Source of the DNA: Actinomycetota bacterium
GTDB lineage: Bacteria > Actinomycetota > Acidimicrobiia > Acidimicrobiales > Ilumatobacteraceae
DNA length: 64,000 nucleotides
NCBI GenBank assembly: GCA_016700055.1
Contig: CP064997.1
Coordinates: forward strand, 1,612,001 to 1,676,000
Direction: 5' to 3'
Shown here: piece by piece, positions 17,117-25,535 of the stretch
How positions within the stretch are numbered: the stretch's first letter is position 1
How the letters are laid out: every line of letters begins with the position of its first letter
The notes under the pieces: model-generated
Seen by the model: only the letters and a program-made list of their open reading frames with translations
Database searches by the model: none
Told to the model about the DNA's origin: nothing
Translations under genes and position numbers: made by a program

Positions 17117-17880
17117 GCTGTCCGCCGAGCGGTGGGGGGCAGCATCCGGGCGATTGCGCACGCCGCGCCGAACCCGTTGTCGATGCCGACGACGGTCACG
17201 CCGCTCGCACAGCTCGCGTGCATCGCGAGCAGTGCCGTGACGCCGTCGAGGCCGGAGCCGTAGCCGACACTGGTCGGCACGGCCACCACAGGGGTAGCGG
17301 TGAGGCCGCCGACGACGCTCGCCAACGCCCCCTCCATCCCGGCGACGACCACGACCGCGTCGGCGGTGGTGATCCGGTCGAGATGCGCGAGCACCCGGTG
17401 CAGGCCGGCGACGCCCACGTCGGTGAGCCGATCGGGTGCGAAGCCGTGGGCTTCGAGGGTGAGCGTGCACTCGTCGACCACAGGCACGTCGGCGGTGCCG
17501 GCGCTGACCACCAGCACCCGCGCGTCGCGGTAGGGCTCCGGGCGGCGCCACAGCAAGGACGTGCCTCGCTCCTCACCTTCGCCGTGTTCGGCGACGACCG
17601 CCTTGCGCTGGTCGGTGTCGGCGCGCGTCAGCAGCACCGGTCCTTCACCGTGGGTGAGCAGCTCCCCGACGATGCGCACGCATTGCTCCGGCGACTTTCC
17701 CGGGCCGTAGACCGCTTCTGGCATCCCCTGGCGCAACGACCGGTGATGGTCGACCAGTGAGTCGCCGACCTCGGCGAAGGGCAGGCGGCAGAGTCGGGCG
17801 AATGCCGCCTCGGCGTTCACCCTGCCCGCCTCCAGGTCGCTGAGCAGCTCACGCAGGCTTTCTCTCTCCACGCCCCCCAT
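17113..17880 (-). CDS. larB: LarB, pyridinium-3,5-biscarboxylate mononucleotide synthase
   Basis: A 255-residue LarB protein, which carboxylates nicotinate adenine dinucleotide and hydrolyses it in the first step of nickel-pincer cofactor synthesis. The C-terminal half is PurE-like: SAGTADVPVVDE, a VVAGMEGALASVVGGL region and PTSVGYGSG. The N-terminal part includes YGPGKSPEQC, typical of the family. The ATG at 17880 is chosen because the nine residues upstream are unrelated. It is the first gene of a two-gene larB-larC unit joined by a four-base overlap. Confidence 0.93.
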   Translation of the reverse strand: MGGVERESLRELLSDLEAGRVNAEAAFARLCRLPFAEVGDSLVDHHRSLRQGMPEAVYGPGKSPEQCVRIVGELLTHGEGPVLLTRADTDQRKAVVAEHGEGEERGTSLLWRRPEPYRDARVLVVSAGTADVPVVDECTLTLEAHGFAPDRLTDVGVAGLHRVLAHLDRITTADAVVVVAGMEGALASVVGGLTATPVVAVPTSVGYGSGLDGVTALLAMHASCASGVTVVGIDNGFGAACAIARMLPPTARRTA

Positions 17881-17937
17881 GCTGTCAGCCGCGTGGCAGG
17901 GACGCATGGGCGAGCGCGAGACCTAGCCTTACCGCCC

Positions 17938-18900
17938 GTGAGCTCCACCGACGATGCCCCAGCCGATCCCGCGCCCTTGCGGGTGGGCTTCCTCGGCCCG
18001 TTCGGCACGTTCACCGAACAGGCGCTCCACAGCCAGGAGGACCTCGCCACCAGCGAGCTGGTGCCGTTTCCGACGGTTCCCGACGTGCTCGACGCGGTCG
18101 AGGCCGGGGACCTGGACCTGGGCTTCGTGCCGATCGAGAACTCGATCGAAGGGACGGTCAACTTCACCCAAGACGCCCTCGCCTTCGACCACGAGTTGCT
18201 GATCCAGCGTGAGGTCGTGCTCGACATCGAGCACTGCCTGCTGGCGCACCCGGGTTCGAAGCTGGCCGACGTGAAGACGGTGTGGTCGATCCCCGTCGCC
18301 TCTGCGCAGTGCCACCACTACCTGCGCCGTGAGCTTCCCGGGACCGAGTTGCGAGCGGCCAACTCCACCGCCGAGGCGGCGCGCATCGTGGCTGCGGAAG
18401 CCGACCCCGGAGCGGCCGCGATCGCGCCACGCGCCGCGGCGCGTGTCTACGGGCTCGAGGTGATTGCCGCCGACATCGCCGATCACACGGGCAACCAGAC
18501 ACGGTTCGTGCTGGTCGGCCGGGACACGATCCCGCCGCCGACGGGGCACGACCGGACCGCCCTCGTCGTCTATCAGAGCGCGGACGAACCAGGCAGCCTG
18601 ATCTCGATCCTGCAGGAGTTCGCCGCCCGGCGGGTGAACCTGTCGAACCTGCTCAGCCGGCCGACCAAAGCCGGCGGCCTCGGCGACTACTGCTTCGTGA
18701 TCTACGCCGAGGGCCACATCGCCGACGAGCTCGTTGCGGACGCGTTGCGCGATCTGCACACCAAGCAGGGTGGGGTGAAGTTCCTCGGCTCGTATCCCGC
18801 CGCGGGTGACCAGGCGCACACCGCACGCGAAACAGCCGACGTGCGGTGGCGCATGGCCGACGACTGGGTCCGCGCGCTGCGCGAGTCCATCCGTCCTTAG
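17938..18900 (+). CDS. pheA: Prephenate dehydratase with ACT domain
   Basis: A 320-residue monofunctional enzyme that converts prephenate to phenylpyruvate in phenylalanine synthesis. The catalytic domain shows GFLGPFGTFTEQAL, VPIENSIEGTV and the threonine-bearing NQTRFVLVG, equivalent to the TRF motif. The ACT regulatory domain (about residues 210-290) starts with DEPGSLISILQEFA and contains NLSNLLSRPTK, which binds phenylalanine for feedback inhibition. The GTG at 17938 lies eight bases after TAGCCT (17924-17929), consistent with a leaderless transcript. Confidence 0.95.
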   Translation: MSSTDDAPADPAPLRVGFLGPFGTFTEQALHSQEDLATSELVPFPTVPDVLDAVEAGDLDLGFVPIENSIEGTVNFTQDALAFDHELLIQREVVLDIEHCLLAHPGSKLADVKTVWSIPVASAQCHHYLRRELPGTELRAANSTAEAARIVAAEADPGAAAIAPRAAARVYGLEVIAADIADHTGNQTRFVLVGRDTIPPPTGHDRTALVVYQSADEPGSLISILQEFAARRVNLSNLLSRPTKAGGLGDYCFVIYAEGHIADELVADALRDLHTKQGGVKFLGSYPAAGDQAHTARETADVRWRMADDWVRALRESIRP

Positions 18901-18912
18901 ATCGGTCTAGAC

Positions 18913-18934
18913 CGCTCGACACTTCGGTCGAGCG
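18913..18934. terminator. Bidirectional hairpin between convergent genes
   Basis: CGCTCGAC (18913-18920) pairs perfectly with GTCGAGCG (18927-18934) around the loop ACTTCG. The structure lies exactly between the stops of pheA (+) and the MT0933-like gene (-) and is symmetric, so it can serve both strands. There is no clear U-tract, as is common in high-GC genomes. Confidence 0.7.
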
Positions 18935-18943
18935 TGGCCGAGT

Positions 18944-19120
18944 TCAGGGTCCGTCGATCTTGTCGACGATGTCCTTCGCCTTCTCCGCGGCCGTCTCGAC
19001 GTGCTTGTCCACCGAGTCGGGAGTCTTCGACTGGACGGCGTCGGCCGCCTTGTCGATTCCCTGGTTGACCTGAGCGCCCTTGCCTTTGAACATTCCCTTG
19101 ATCTTGTCCATTAGACCCAT
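18944..19120 (-). CDS. MT0933-like antitoxin family small protein
   Basis: A 58-residue, lysine-rich, helical protein (starts MGLMDKIKGMFKGKGAQVN). It has the pattern of the MT0933/Rv0909-like antitoxin family: a short hydrophobic-basic start, QGIDKAADAV, and a repetitive VDKHVETAAEKAKDIVDKI helix. No toxin gene is adjacent, so the antitoxin label may not apply here; a stress-related DNA- or membrane-associated role is an alternative. The ATG at 19120 is preceded by AAAAGGACGGG. It converges on pheA with a hairpin terminator between. Confidence 0.75.
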   Translation of the reverse strand: MGLMDKIKGMFKGKGAQVNQGIDKAADAVQSKTPDSVDKHVETAAEKAKDIVDKIDGP

Positions 19121-19196
19121 GCTGACCCGTCCTTTTCCTTGGGGTGCCATCACCAGTCTGGCAGGAGCGGCTTACCATGTGTAGCCGAGGAGGTCG

Positions 19197-21323
19197 GTGT
19201 TGAGCGCGCGGGTCGATGTCGATGTGTCGTCGAGCCCCGCCGTCCGGCCGGGCGCGGATCATGTCGTCGCCCCGAACCCCACCGGAGCGGACACCCGGAA
19301 TCGACCACTCGACGGTCTGCGCGGGCTCGGCACCGTGTTCGTGCTCGTCGGGCACCTCGGCATCCTGTCGGGTTGGTGGCCCTCGCTCGCCGGGGTGCTC
19401 GCCGTGTCGATGTTCTTCACCCTCTCGGGTTACCTGATCGCCACGGGCCTACTGCGCGGCATCGAGCGCGATGGAACCGTGCGCTTCGGCCGCTTCTACG
19501 CGCGGCGCATCCGGCGGTTGTTGCCGGCGGCGACGGTGTCGATCGCCCTGATCTCGACCGTGTGGTGGATCACCGGTCGCCCGTTGCCGACGATCGACAT
19601 CGTCTCGAGCCTCACGTACTGGCACAACTGGGCGCTCGTCGCGAAGAAGCAGGGCTACGACACGATCTTCAATGCCGGCTCGCCCGTGCAGCACTTCTGG
19701 TCGCTCGCGATCGAAGAGCAGTTCTACATCGTGCTCCCGGCGCTGCTGCTGGGACTGATCTGGATCGGGCGGCGGCGGCTCACCGTTGCCACCTGGGTGC
19801 TCGGCGCGGCGACTGTCGTCAGCTTCTGCCTCGGAGCGGTCTACGACGCGAACCGCAGCCGGGTGTACTACGGGACCGACGTGCGCGCGGCCGAGTTCCT
19901 CTCCGGCGTGCTCCTCGCGATCTGGCTGAGCTCACCCGAGCGCCGAGCCGGCCTCGCCGATCGCCTCGGCTCGCGCGCCGGCACCGCCGTCGTCACCGCC
20001 GTCTGGCTGGTGCAACTCGTGCTCTGGTGGCGGGTCGGGTTCTACTCCGGCCACCTCTTCCCGCTTCTCGTATTTGTGAACGCCGTCTGCTCGGTGGTGC
20101 TGATCACGACGTTCGTCACCACCCGTCGGCGAAGTGCGCCCCGCCACGTTCTCTCGTGGCGGCCGGTGTCCGAGCTGGGCCGGATGAGCTACAGCGTCTA
20201 CCTACTGCACTGGCCGATCTACCTCCTCCTCGATCGGCCGGGGCCGGTCGGCTGGAAAGAAGCTCTGCTGAAGCTCTTCGTCGCGGTGGCGGCCGGGGTG
20301 GCGATGTTCCTGCTCGTCGAAGACGCGGTGCAGCGCTCGAGGCGGTGGAGGACGACGCCACGGTTGTATGCGGGCTTGGTGATCGCCTCTGCGGTCGCCG
20401 TCGCGGGCGTGCTCGCCCCGGGGGCCGGTCGTAACCGGCCGTTCGTCGACACCGAGGCGATCGAGCAGTCCCAGGATGACTTCCTCGACGACGTCACCGT
20501 GCCGGCATCGCCAACCACTGCGGCGCCGGAACCGAGCGCCAGCACCTCTCCGGGGGCGAGCGTCGCCCCCACCACCGCTCCGGCCGTCGCCCCCACTGCC
20601 GCCCCACCCGGAGCCGACTCGCTCCCGATCGACGTGCAACGCGTGCTGTTGGTCGGCGACTCGAATGGCTTCACGTCGTCGATCTGGCTCGACAAGCACC
20701 CCGAAGCGCTGCCGTGGCAGTTCAAGTTCTGGTCGGGTACGAACTGCGGCACTACGTCGGGCGCGAGCCGGGTGTGGAACATGGGCAAGATCGAGACTGA
20801 CGTTTGCCCGAACTGGCTCGCCGACCTGAATTCAGCGGTGCAGGCCTACCGGCCCGACGTCGTCCTCGTCGTCTCGATGGGACTCGACCTACAGCAGCAC
20901 GACCTCGGAGACGGTGTGTGGCGCTCGCTCGGAGACCCCCTCCACGACGCGTTCATCGCCGAGCACCAGCGGGCGTTCGTCGACATCGTCGCCGGCACGG
21001 GCGCGCGCGTCGGATGGTTCGTGCAGGTGCCCTTCCACGTGGTCGAACGCGAGACCGGCGACTTCGACGACGGCGACGGCTGGTTCATCAACCGCCCGGA
21101 GAGCATCGAAAGGATGAACGTGCTGCTCGAAGATCTGGCCGCGAACGACCCGCGTGTCGTGCTCGTGCCGTTCGACGAGTTCGCGAACAGCTGGCCGGAC
21201 GGTCCTCTCGACGAGGACTTCCGCCCCGACGGCGCCCACCTCGACGGCAGCCGTGAGGATGTCGCGGCGTGGATGATCGCCCAGGTGGACGACGTCGCTG
21301 CAGGCAGGCTGGCGACGCGCTGA
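19197..21323 (+). CDS. Acyltransferase-3 / SGNH fusion, surface glycan O-acylation
   Basis: A 708-residue membrane enzyme. The N-terminal 370 residues are an OafA/YrhL-type acyltransferase with about ten membrane helices. It shows the family opening RPLDGLRGLGTVFVLVGH, MFFTLSGYLI and the RRIRRLLPA loop. A Pro/Ala/Thr linker (about 425-470) leads to an external SGNH-hydrolase-like domain with GDSNGFTSS (block I Ser) and the catalytic DGAHLD near the C-terminus. Such fusions acetylate cell-surface polysaccharides or peptidoglycan. The start is GTG at 19197 just after GAGGAGGT; a TTG at 19200 gives better Shine-Dalgarno spacing and may be the true start. Confidence 0.92.
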   Translation: MLSARVDVDVSSSPAVRPGADHVVAPNPTGADTRNRPLDGLRGLGTVFVLVGHLGILSGWWPSLAGVLAVSMFFTLSGYLIATGLLRGIERDGTVRFGRFYARRIRRLLPAATVSIALISTVWWITGRPLPTIDIVSSLTYWHNWALVAKKQGYDTIFNAGSPVQHFWSLAIEEQFYIVLPALLLGLIWIGRRRLTVATWVLGAATVVSFCLGAVYDANRSRVYYGTDVRAAEFLSGVLLAIWLSSPERRAGLADRLGSRAGTAVVTAVWLVQLVLWWRVGFYSGHLFPLLVFVNAVCSVVLITTFVTTRRRSAPRHVLSWRPVSELGRMSYSVYLLHWPIYLLLDRPGPVGWKEALLKLFVAVAAGVAMFLLVEDAVQRSRRWRTTPRLYAGLVIASAVAVAGVLAPGAGRNRPFVDTEAIEQSQDDFLDDVTVPASPTTAAPEPSASTSPGASVAPTTAPAVAPTAAPPGADSLPIDVQRVLLVGDSNGFTSSIWLDKHPEALPWQFKFWSGTNCGTTSGASRVWNMGKIETDVCPNWLADLNSAVQAYRPDVVLVVSMGLDLQQHDLGDGVWRSLGDPLHDAFIAEHQRAFVDIVAGTGARVGWFVQVPFHVVERETGDFDDGDGWFINRPESIERMNVLLEDLAANDPRVVLVPFDEFANSWPDGPLDEDFRPDGAHLDGSREDVAAWMIAQVDDVAAGRLATR

Positions 21324-21326
21324 CGG

Positions 21327-21779
21327 TCAGCGTGTGGCGCTTTGGGCGCGTTCGGCGAGGTTGTCGAGCGCGCCGGCGAGTGCCTTGCGGACCTGCGGCC
21401 GGGCGATCGCGATCAGCGGCCGGGTCCACCCCGTCGGCTCGATCGCCTGGGTGTAGGTGACCCGGCAGCGGTCGTCACCGAGGGGTTCGATCCGCACCGA
21501 CTCGGCCATCGACTTCACCAGCCGCCGGGACGTGTCCGTGACCGTGAAGGCGAAGAGGCGGTCGGGCTCCCACCCGATGAACACCTCGTCGAGGGTTACG
21601 CCACCGACGCTCACCCGCCGCTGCCCGCCGACTCCGGTGGCCTGACCGGTCAGCTGCACGCGCTGCACCCTCGGGAACCACTCCGGCCAGTGCTCGTGGT
21701 CGGCGACCACGGCGAACACCGCATCGGCGCCAGCCGGCACCTCCCGAGTGGCGGTGATCACGACCGGGGCCGTGGCCAT
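21327..21779 (-). CDS. SRPBCC (START-like) family protein
   Basis: A 150-residue polyketide-cyclase/START-like protein with the typical helix-grip layout: an opening strand ITATREVPAGADAVFAVVAD, then HWPEWFPRVQRV, alternating strands and a long C-terminal helix (IARPQVRKALAGALDNLAE). Such proteins bind hydrophobic ligands; the ligand is unknown. The ATG at 21779 is used because the eight residues upstream do not fit. It is convergent with the acyltransferase gene, with three bases between their stops. Confidence 0.85.
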   Translation of the reverse strand: MATAPVVITATREVPAGADAVFAVVADHEHWPEWFPRVQRVQLTGQATGVGGQRRVSVGGVTLDEVFIGWEPDRLFAFTVTDTSRRLVKSMAESVRIEPLGDDRCRVTYTQAIEPTGWTRPLIAIARPQVRKALAGALDNLAERAQSATR

Positions 21780-21820
21780 CCACTCGAGGGTGCGGCGTGG
21801 CAACTCTTTGGAGCCGAGGC

Positions 21821-22213
21821 TCAGCTGACCACCTTCGCCTTCAGCGCGGCGAACTCGTTGGCGTCGATGACGCCACGGTCACGCAGGTCGGCAAGGCGGG
21901 CCAGCTCGTCGGCCGGGCTGGCCGATGTGCCTGCTGCCGACTGCACGTAGGAGCGGAATGCCTGCTCCTGGGCCTGAGCGGCCTGCATGTCGTTTTCGGC
22001 CATCGCCCGGCCGCGCACGATGATGTACGCGAACACGCCGAGGAACGGCAGCACGATCACGAACAACAGCCACAGCACCTTGGCCAGACCGGACATCTTC
22101 GAGCGGAAGATGTCGGAAACCACGCGGATCAGCAGCATGATCCACATGAAGAGCAGGAAGAAGTAGAGCATCGTCCAGAGCATCTGACCGACGCCCCATT
22201 CAGTTGACAACAT
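21821..22213 (-). CDS. Small membrane protein with PLDc_N and SHOCT domains
   Basis: A 130-residue protein with two membrane helices (residues 10-30 and 45-67). It resembles the cardiolipin-synthase N-terminal (PLDc_N) module, followed by a SHOCT domain (about 100-127, PADELARLADLRDRGVIDANEFAALK). SHOCT modules are oligomerisation elements in many actinobacterial stress-response membrane proteins. The ATG at 22213 has AAAGGG nine bases upstream. A TATAGT -10 (22267-22262) and an adjoining GTTCAAC-TGG-GTTGAAC inverted repeat sit upstream, so expression is probably controlled by a dimeric repressor or activator. Confidence 0.85.
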   Translation of the reverse strand: MLSTEWGVGQMLWTMLYFFLLFMWIMLLIRVVSDIFRSKMSGLAKVLWLLFVIVLPFLGVFAYIIVRGRAMAENDMQAAQAQEQAFRSYVQSAAGTSASPADELARLADLRDRGVIDANEFAALKAKVVS

Positions 22214-22261
22214 TTGTTTGACCCTTTCGAAACATGGCGCGACGGGACGCCGCCCGACGTC

Positions 22262-22285
22262 ACTATATGTTCAACTGGGTTGAAC
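22262..22285 (-). promoter_or_regulatory. Inverted-repeat operator with -10 element
   Basis: GTTCAAC (22269-22275), spacer TGG, GTTGAAC (22279-22285) is a perfect 7-bp inverted repeat. It abuts TATAGT (minus strand, 22267-22262), a good -10. It covers the region where a -35 box for the PLDc_N/SHOCT gene would lie. The sequence is clearly poorer in G+C than its surroundings. The cognate regulator is unknown. Confidence 0.5.
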
Positions 22286-22295
22286 GAGCTGCGCT

Positions 22296-22886
22296 TCAGC
22301 CGCGCCCGGCGATTTCGGCGGAGCGTTCCAGCCTCTGTCGATAGGCCTCCCACCACGGCGCGTCGCCGGGTGCCATGTTGTCGTTGTCGGCCCGCAGCCC
22401 GGCGGATCCGTCGATCAGCTCGCGCACGATGTCGGCGCGGCCCGCGTGCCGGTGGGTCTCGGCGACGACGTGGACGAGGACGGTGTGCAGCGTCACCTCG
22501 TCACTGCCGGCCGGCCACCACGGCACGTGGCCGATGGCGTCCAGCCCGAAAGCGGCGATCGTGGCGTCGGAGTGTGCGGCGGCATCGCGGTACAGACCGA
22601 CGATCTGGTCGCGGGACTCGTCCGCGGTGGCCCACATGTCGGCGTTGGGCTCTGCGTCTGGAGCGAACCACGGCATCGCAATGCCAGAGGGCCGACCGAA
22701 CGTCTCGCCGAAGTAGCCGAGCTCCACGCTGGCCACGTGCTTGACGAGCCCGAGCAGGTTGGTGCCTGTCGGTACGAGCGGGCGGCGTACGTCGTACTCG
22801 GAGAGCCCGTCGAGCTTCCACAGCAACGCCTCACGACCCACCCGTAGGTAGCGATGAAGCTCAGCCTTAGGGTCCGCGGCGGGCAT
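22296..22886 (-). CDS. DinB-like (DUF664) protein
   Basis: A 196-residue four-helix-bundle protein of the DinB/DUF664 family. The metal-binding histidines expected of the fold can be seen in LVKHVASVELGYFGE (first) and LVHVVAETHRHAGRADIVRELIDG (second and third). Members are metal-dependent thiol transferases or remain uncharacterised; in actinobacteria several use mycothiol. A second, divergent family member lies at 24037-24576. The ATG at 22886 is well placed at the start of the first helix. Confidence 0.88.
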   Translation of the reverse strand: MPAADPKAELHRYLRVGREALLWKLDGLSEYDVRRPLVPTGTNLLGLVKHVASVELGYFGETFGRPSGIAMPWFAPDAEPNADMWATADESRDQIVGLYRDAAAHSDATIAAFGLDAIGHVPWWPAGSDEVTLHTVLVHVVAETHRHAGRADIVRELIDGSAGLRADNDNMAPGDAPWWEAYRQRLERSAEIAGRG

Positions 22887-23013
22887 GCGCTCATCCTGTC
22901 ACCGCCCCAGGGGCAGCGATGCCGGAAGCGGCTACGCCGAGAACCCCGGCGCCGATCGGGCGGCGGACCTTGGCCCCTGGCAGAGACCAGCTGCGGGCGC
23001 GACAACCGACCGC

Positions 23014-24009
23014 ATGGGACCAGATCGATTGCCAGCGCCACCTGAGGTCCCCCGCCCCTTCCTCGACACAGCACTCGAGCACGTCACGCGCCGGATTCCG
23101 ATGGCTGCTGCGAACGACACGGCGGGCGATGTGCGCCGGCGTCTCTGCGAGCAGAGCTTCGAAAGCGCGGCCGACGTCGCCATCCTGGACGGCGAGCGCC
23201 TGCTCGGCCTGGTCTCGATCGAGAGTCTGCTCGCCGCCGCCGAGGGTGAGCTGCTGTCGGGTTTGATGGATCCGTCACCGCCGGTCGTCAGCCATGACGT
23301 CGATCAGGAGATCGCCGCGTGGCAGATGGTGCAGCACGGGGAGTCGAGTCTGGCGGTCGTCGACGAGCTGGGGCGCTTCGTCGGGCTGATACCCCCGGAT
23401 CGCATCCTCGCCGTGCTGGTGGAGGAGCACGAGGAGGACCTGTCCCGCATGAGTGGCGTGCTGCACCGGGCGGCAGAGGTGAGGTCGGCCACCGAGGAGG
23501 CAGTCCGATGGCGCCTGTGGCACCGCTTACCGTGGTTGCTGGTCGGCCTGGCCGGGGCCATGGTCGCGGCCTCGATCGTCGGCGCGTACGAAGACCAGCT
23601 CGCCGACACGGTGCTGCTCGCGATGTTCGTCCCTGCCGTCGTCTACCTGGCAGACGCCGTCGGCACGCAGACCGAGACGGTCGTCATCAGAGGGCTCTCG
23701 GTCGGCATCCCGGTGAAGCGCATCCTCGGGAGAGAGGTGATCACCGGCGTGTTGACGGGGCTCGTCATGGCGGCCGTGTTCGTGCCGGTCGCGCTCCTCA
23801 TCTGGGGTGAACCGAACGTCATCGTCGCCGTCGGCCTCGCGCTGCTCGCGGCATGTTCGGTGGCAACCGTCGTCGCCATGGCGCTGCCCGCGCTGCTCGA
23901 CCACTTCGGGCTCGACCCTGCGTTCGGCGCCGGGCCGCTCGCCACGGTCGTCCAGGACCTCGCTTCGATCCTCATCTACTTCGTGATCATGTCCGAGCTG
24001 GCGCTCTGA
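23014..24009 (+). CDS. CBS-domain MgtE-like divalent cation transporter
   Basis: A 331-residue protein with two CBS domains (about residues 25-145) followed by five membrane helices (about 170-330). The membrane part matches the MgtE magnesium channel: GTQTETVVIRGL, and the last-helix motif DPAFGAGPLATVVQDLASI with the conserved Asp at the pore. The N-terminal superhelical MgtE-N domain is missing, so gating by internal Mg2+ would rely on the CBS pair alone. The ATG at 23014 keeps the first CBS strand complete. No Shine-Dalgarno is obvious, so the start is only moderately certain. Confidence 0.88.
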   Translation: MGPDRLPAPPEVPRPFLDTALEHVTRRIPMAAANDTAGDVRRRLCEQSFESAADVAILDGERLLGLVSIESLLAAAEGELLSGLMDPSPPVVSHDVDQEIAAWQMVQHGESSLAVVDELGRFVGLIPPDRILAVLVEEHEEDLSRMSGVLHRAAEVRSATEEAVRWRLWHRLPWLLVGLAGAMVAASIVGAYEDQLADTVLLAMFVPAVVYLADAVGTQTETVVIRGLSVGIPVKRILGREVITGVLTGLVMAAVFVPVALLIWGEPNVIVAVGLALLAACSVATVVAMALPALLDHFGLDPAFGAGPLATVVQDLASILIYFVIMSELAL

Positions 24010-24036
24010 TCGGGTCCGCGGCGCCCACCCTGGCCG

Positions 24037-24576
24037 CTACTCCCCGGTGGACCCGTCGACGGCCTCGCGGAGTAGATCGGCGTGTCCGTTGTGGCGGGCG
24101 TACTCCTCGATCATGTGCACGAGGATCCAGCGCAGGCTCGGCGACTCTCCGTTCGGCCACGGCTTGGCCGCGAGCCGTTCGACGCCCCCGTCCGCGAGCG
24201 CCTCGGCGGTGGCCGCGCGCGAACTGGCGACGTTCGCCTCCCAGAGGGCGAGTAGGTGCTCGGGCGGGTCGGTCGCGGCGGAGTGCCACTCCCAATCCGG
24301 ATCCGAGCTCCAGTCGACTGTGTCCCACGGCGCAGCGGGGTCTCTGCCGAGCAACCGCCGTGAGAACCAGTAGTCCTCCACCCACGCCATGTGCTTCAAC
24401 AACCCACCGAGCGTCATCGACGACACGCCGACGGTCGAGCTGAGCCCCGCGCCGTCCAGACCCGAGCACTTCCACGCGAGCGTCGCCCGCTGGTACTCCA
24501 AGAACCCGACGATCGTCTCGATCTCGTCGCCGGCCGGCGGCGGCTCCGGACGCCCATGTTCGTCCACTTCGGTCAT
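24037..24576 (-). CDS. DinB-like (DUF664) protein
   Basis: A 179-residue DinB/DUF664 four-helix protein. Its histidine pattern is GGLLKHMAWVEDYWFSRRLLG early and LVHMIEEYARHNGHADLLRE near the C-terminus, as expected for the family metal site. It differs substantially from the other copy at 22296-22886, so the two are not a recent duplication. Its ATG overlaps the stop of the diacylglycerol-kinase-like gene (ATGA at 24576-24573), so it is translated from the same message. Confidence 0.88.
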   Translation of the reverse strand: MTEVDEHGRPEPPPAGDEIETIVGFLEYQRATLAWKCSGLDGAGLSSTVGVSSMTLGGLLKHMAWVEDYWFSRRLLGRDPAAPWDTVDWSSDPDWEWHSAATDPPEHLLALWEANVASSRAATAEALADGGVERLAAKPWPNGESPSLRWILVHMIEEYARHNGHADLLREAVDGSTGE

Positions 24577-25481
24577 TCTGTGCCTCCTTTGCCGGGGATG
24601 CGTACGACGAGCGCCGCGGGTCGAACTCGCACGTCGAGGCGGGCCCCCGGCGCAACGAGGTCGCCGTCGATCTGGCGCTTGCGGACGTGGCCGGTAGAGA
24701 TCTGCACCGTGCGGCCGCGGAACCGAACCCGCGAGGGGTCGGTATCTGCGCCGGTGCGCGTGATGATCCCCGCGGTGGTCCGCAGCCAGTCGATCGGCGA
24801 CGACGGGTCGATCACAAGCACGTCGAGCAGACCGTCGTCGGGCTGGGCATCGGGCACCAGCACCAGCCCGGCCACGAGCATGCCCACGTTGGCCACAAGC
24901 ACCGTCCGGCCGGACAGGCGCTGCTCGGGGCCGCCGTCGACGGAGATGCACAGCTTCATCGGCTTCGACGCCATGCTGCGCACACCTTCGATGGCGTAGG
25001 CGCCCCACCCCAGCCGACGCTTGCGGGCCTCCGGCGCCGCCATCATCTCGGCGTCCCACCCGGCGCCGCACATCACGGCACTCAGCCGGCGCTCACCGCT
25101 GCCGAGGTCGACTTCGAGCATGTCGATCGTCTGGTTGCGCCCGGACAGCGCAACACCGACGGCCCCACGCGCGTCGAGCGGGATGCCGAGATTGCGGGCC
25201 AGCAGGTTCCCCGTGCCTCCGGGGATGATGCCGAGCGGCACTCCGGAGCCCGCCAGCGCGCCGGCCACGCCGATCATCGTGCCGTCACCACCCCACACCA
25301 ACACGAGATCGGCGCCGTCCGCGAGGGCCTCTCGTGCCTGGCCGGGTCCCGGGTCTTCGGCGCTCGTCTCCATCCAGCGTGGAGCGCCGTGGCCATGAGC
25401 CTTCGCCAGGTCGCCGACCATCGACTTCGCGCCAGCGCGATCTCCGACCTTGCCGGGGTGTGCGATGACGGCCACCTTCAT
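24573..25481 (-). CDS. Diacylglycerol/sphingosine kinase family lipid kinase
   Basis: A 302-residue lipid kinase of the DAGK catalytic family. The nucleotide-binding motif is WGGDGTMIGVAGAL (GGDGT), followed by PLGIIPGGTGNLLARNLGIP, both diagnostic. The beta-sandwich C-terminal half includes MLEVDLG and DGLLDVLVI, and ends with a KRQIDGDLV segment, the position of the usual DGE motif. It probably phosphorylates diacylglycerol or a related membrane lipid on the inner leaflet. The ATG at 25481 follows TAGGGT (25494-25489) by seven bases, so the transcript is likely leaderless and continues into the DinB-like gene. Confidence 0.93.
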   Translation of the reverse strand: MKVAVIAHPGKVGDRAGAKSMVGDLAKAHGHGAPRWMETSAEDPGPGQAREALADGADLVLVWGGDGTMIGVAGALAGSGVPLGIIPGGTGNLLARNLGIPLDARGAVGVALSGRNQTIDMLEVDLGSGERRLSAVMCGAGWDAEMMAAPEARKRRLGWGAYAIEGVRSMASKPMKLCISVDGGPEQRLSGRTVLVANVGMLVAGLVLVPDAQPDDGLLDVLVIDPSSPIDWLRTTAGIITRTGADTDPSRVRFRGRTVQISTGHVRKRQIDGDLVAPGARLDVRVRPAALVVRIPGKGGTE

Positions 25482-25535
25482 CGCAGCGACCCTACCGACG
25501 AGCGCCAACGACACCTGAACACGCTCCACCTCGAG

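Noticed and set aside
18944..19120. Complete toxin-antitoxin locus around the MT0933-like protein
   Set aside because: Neighbours are pheA and an acyltransferase. No toxin-like gene is present.
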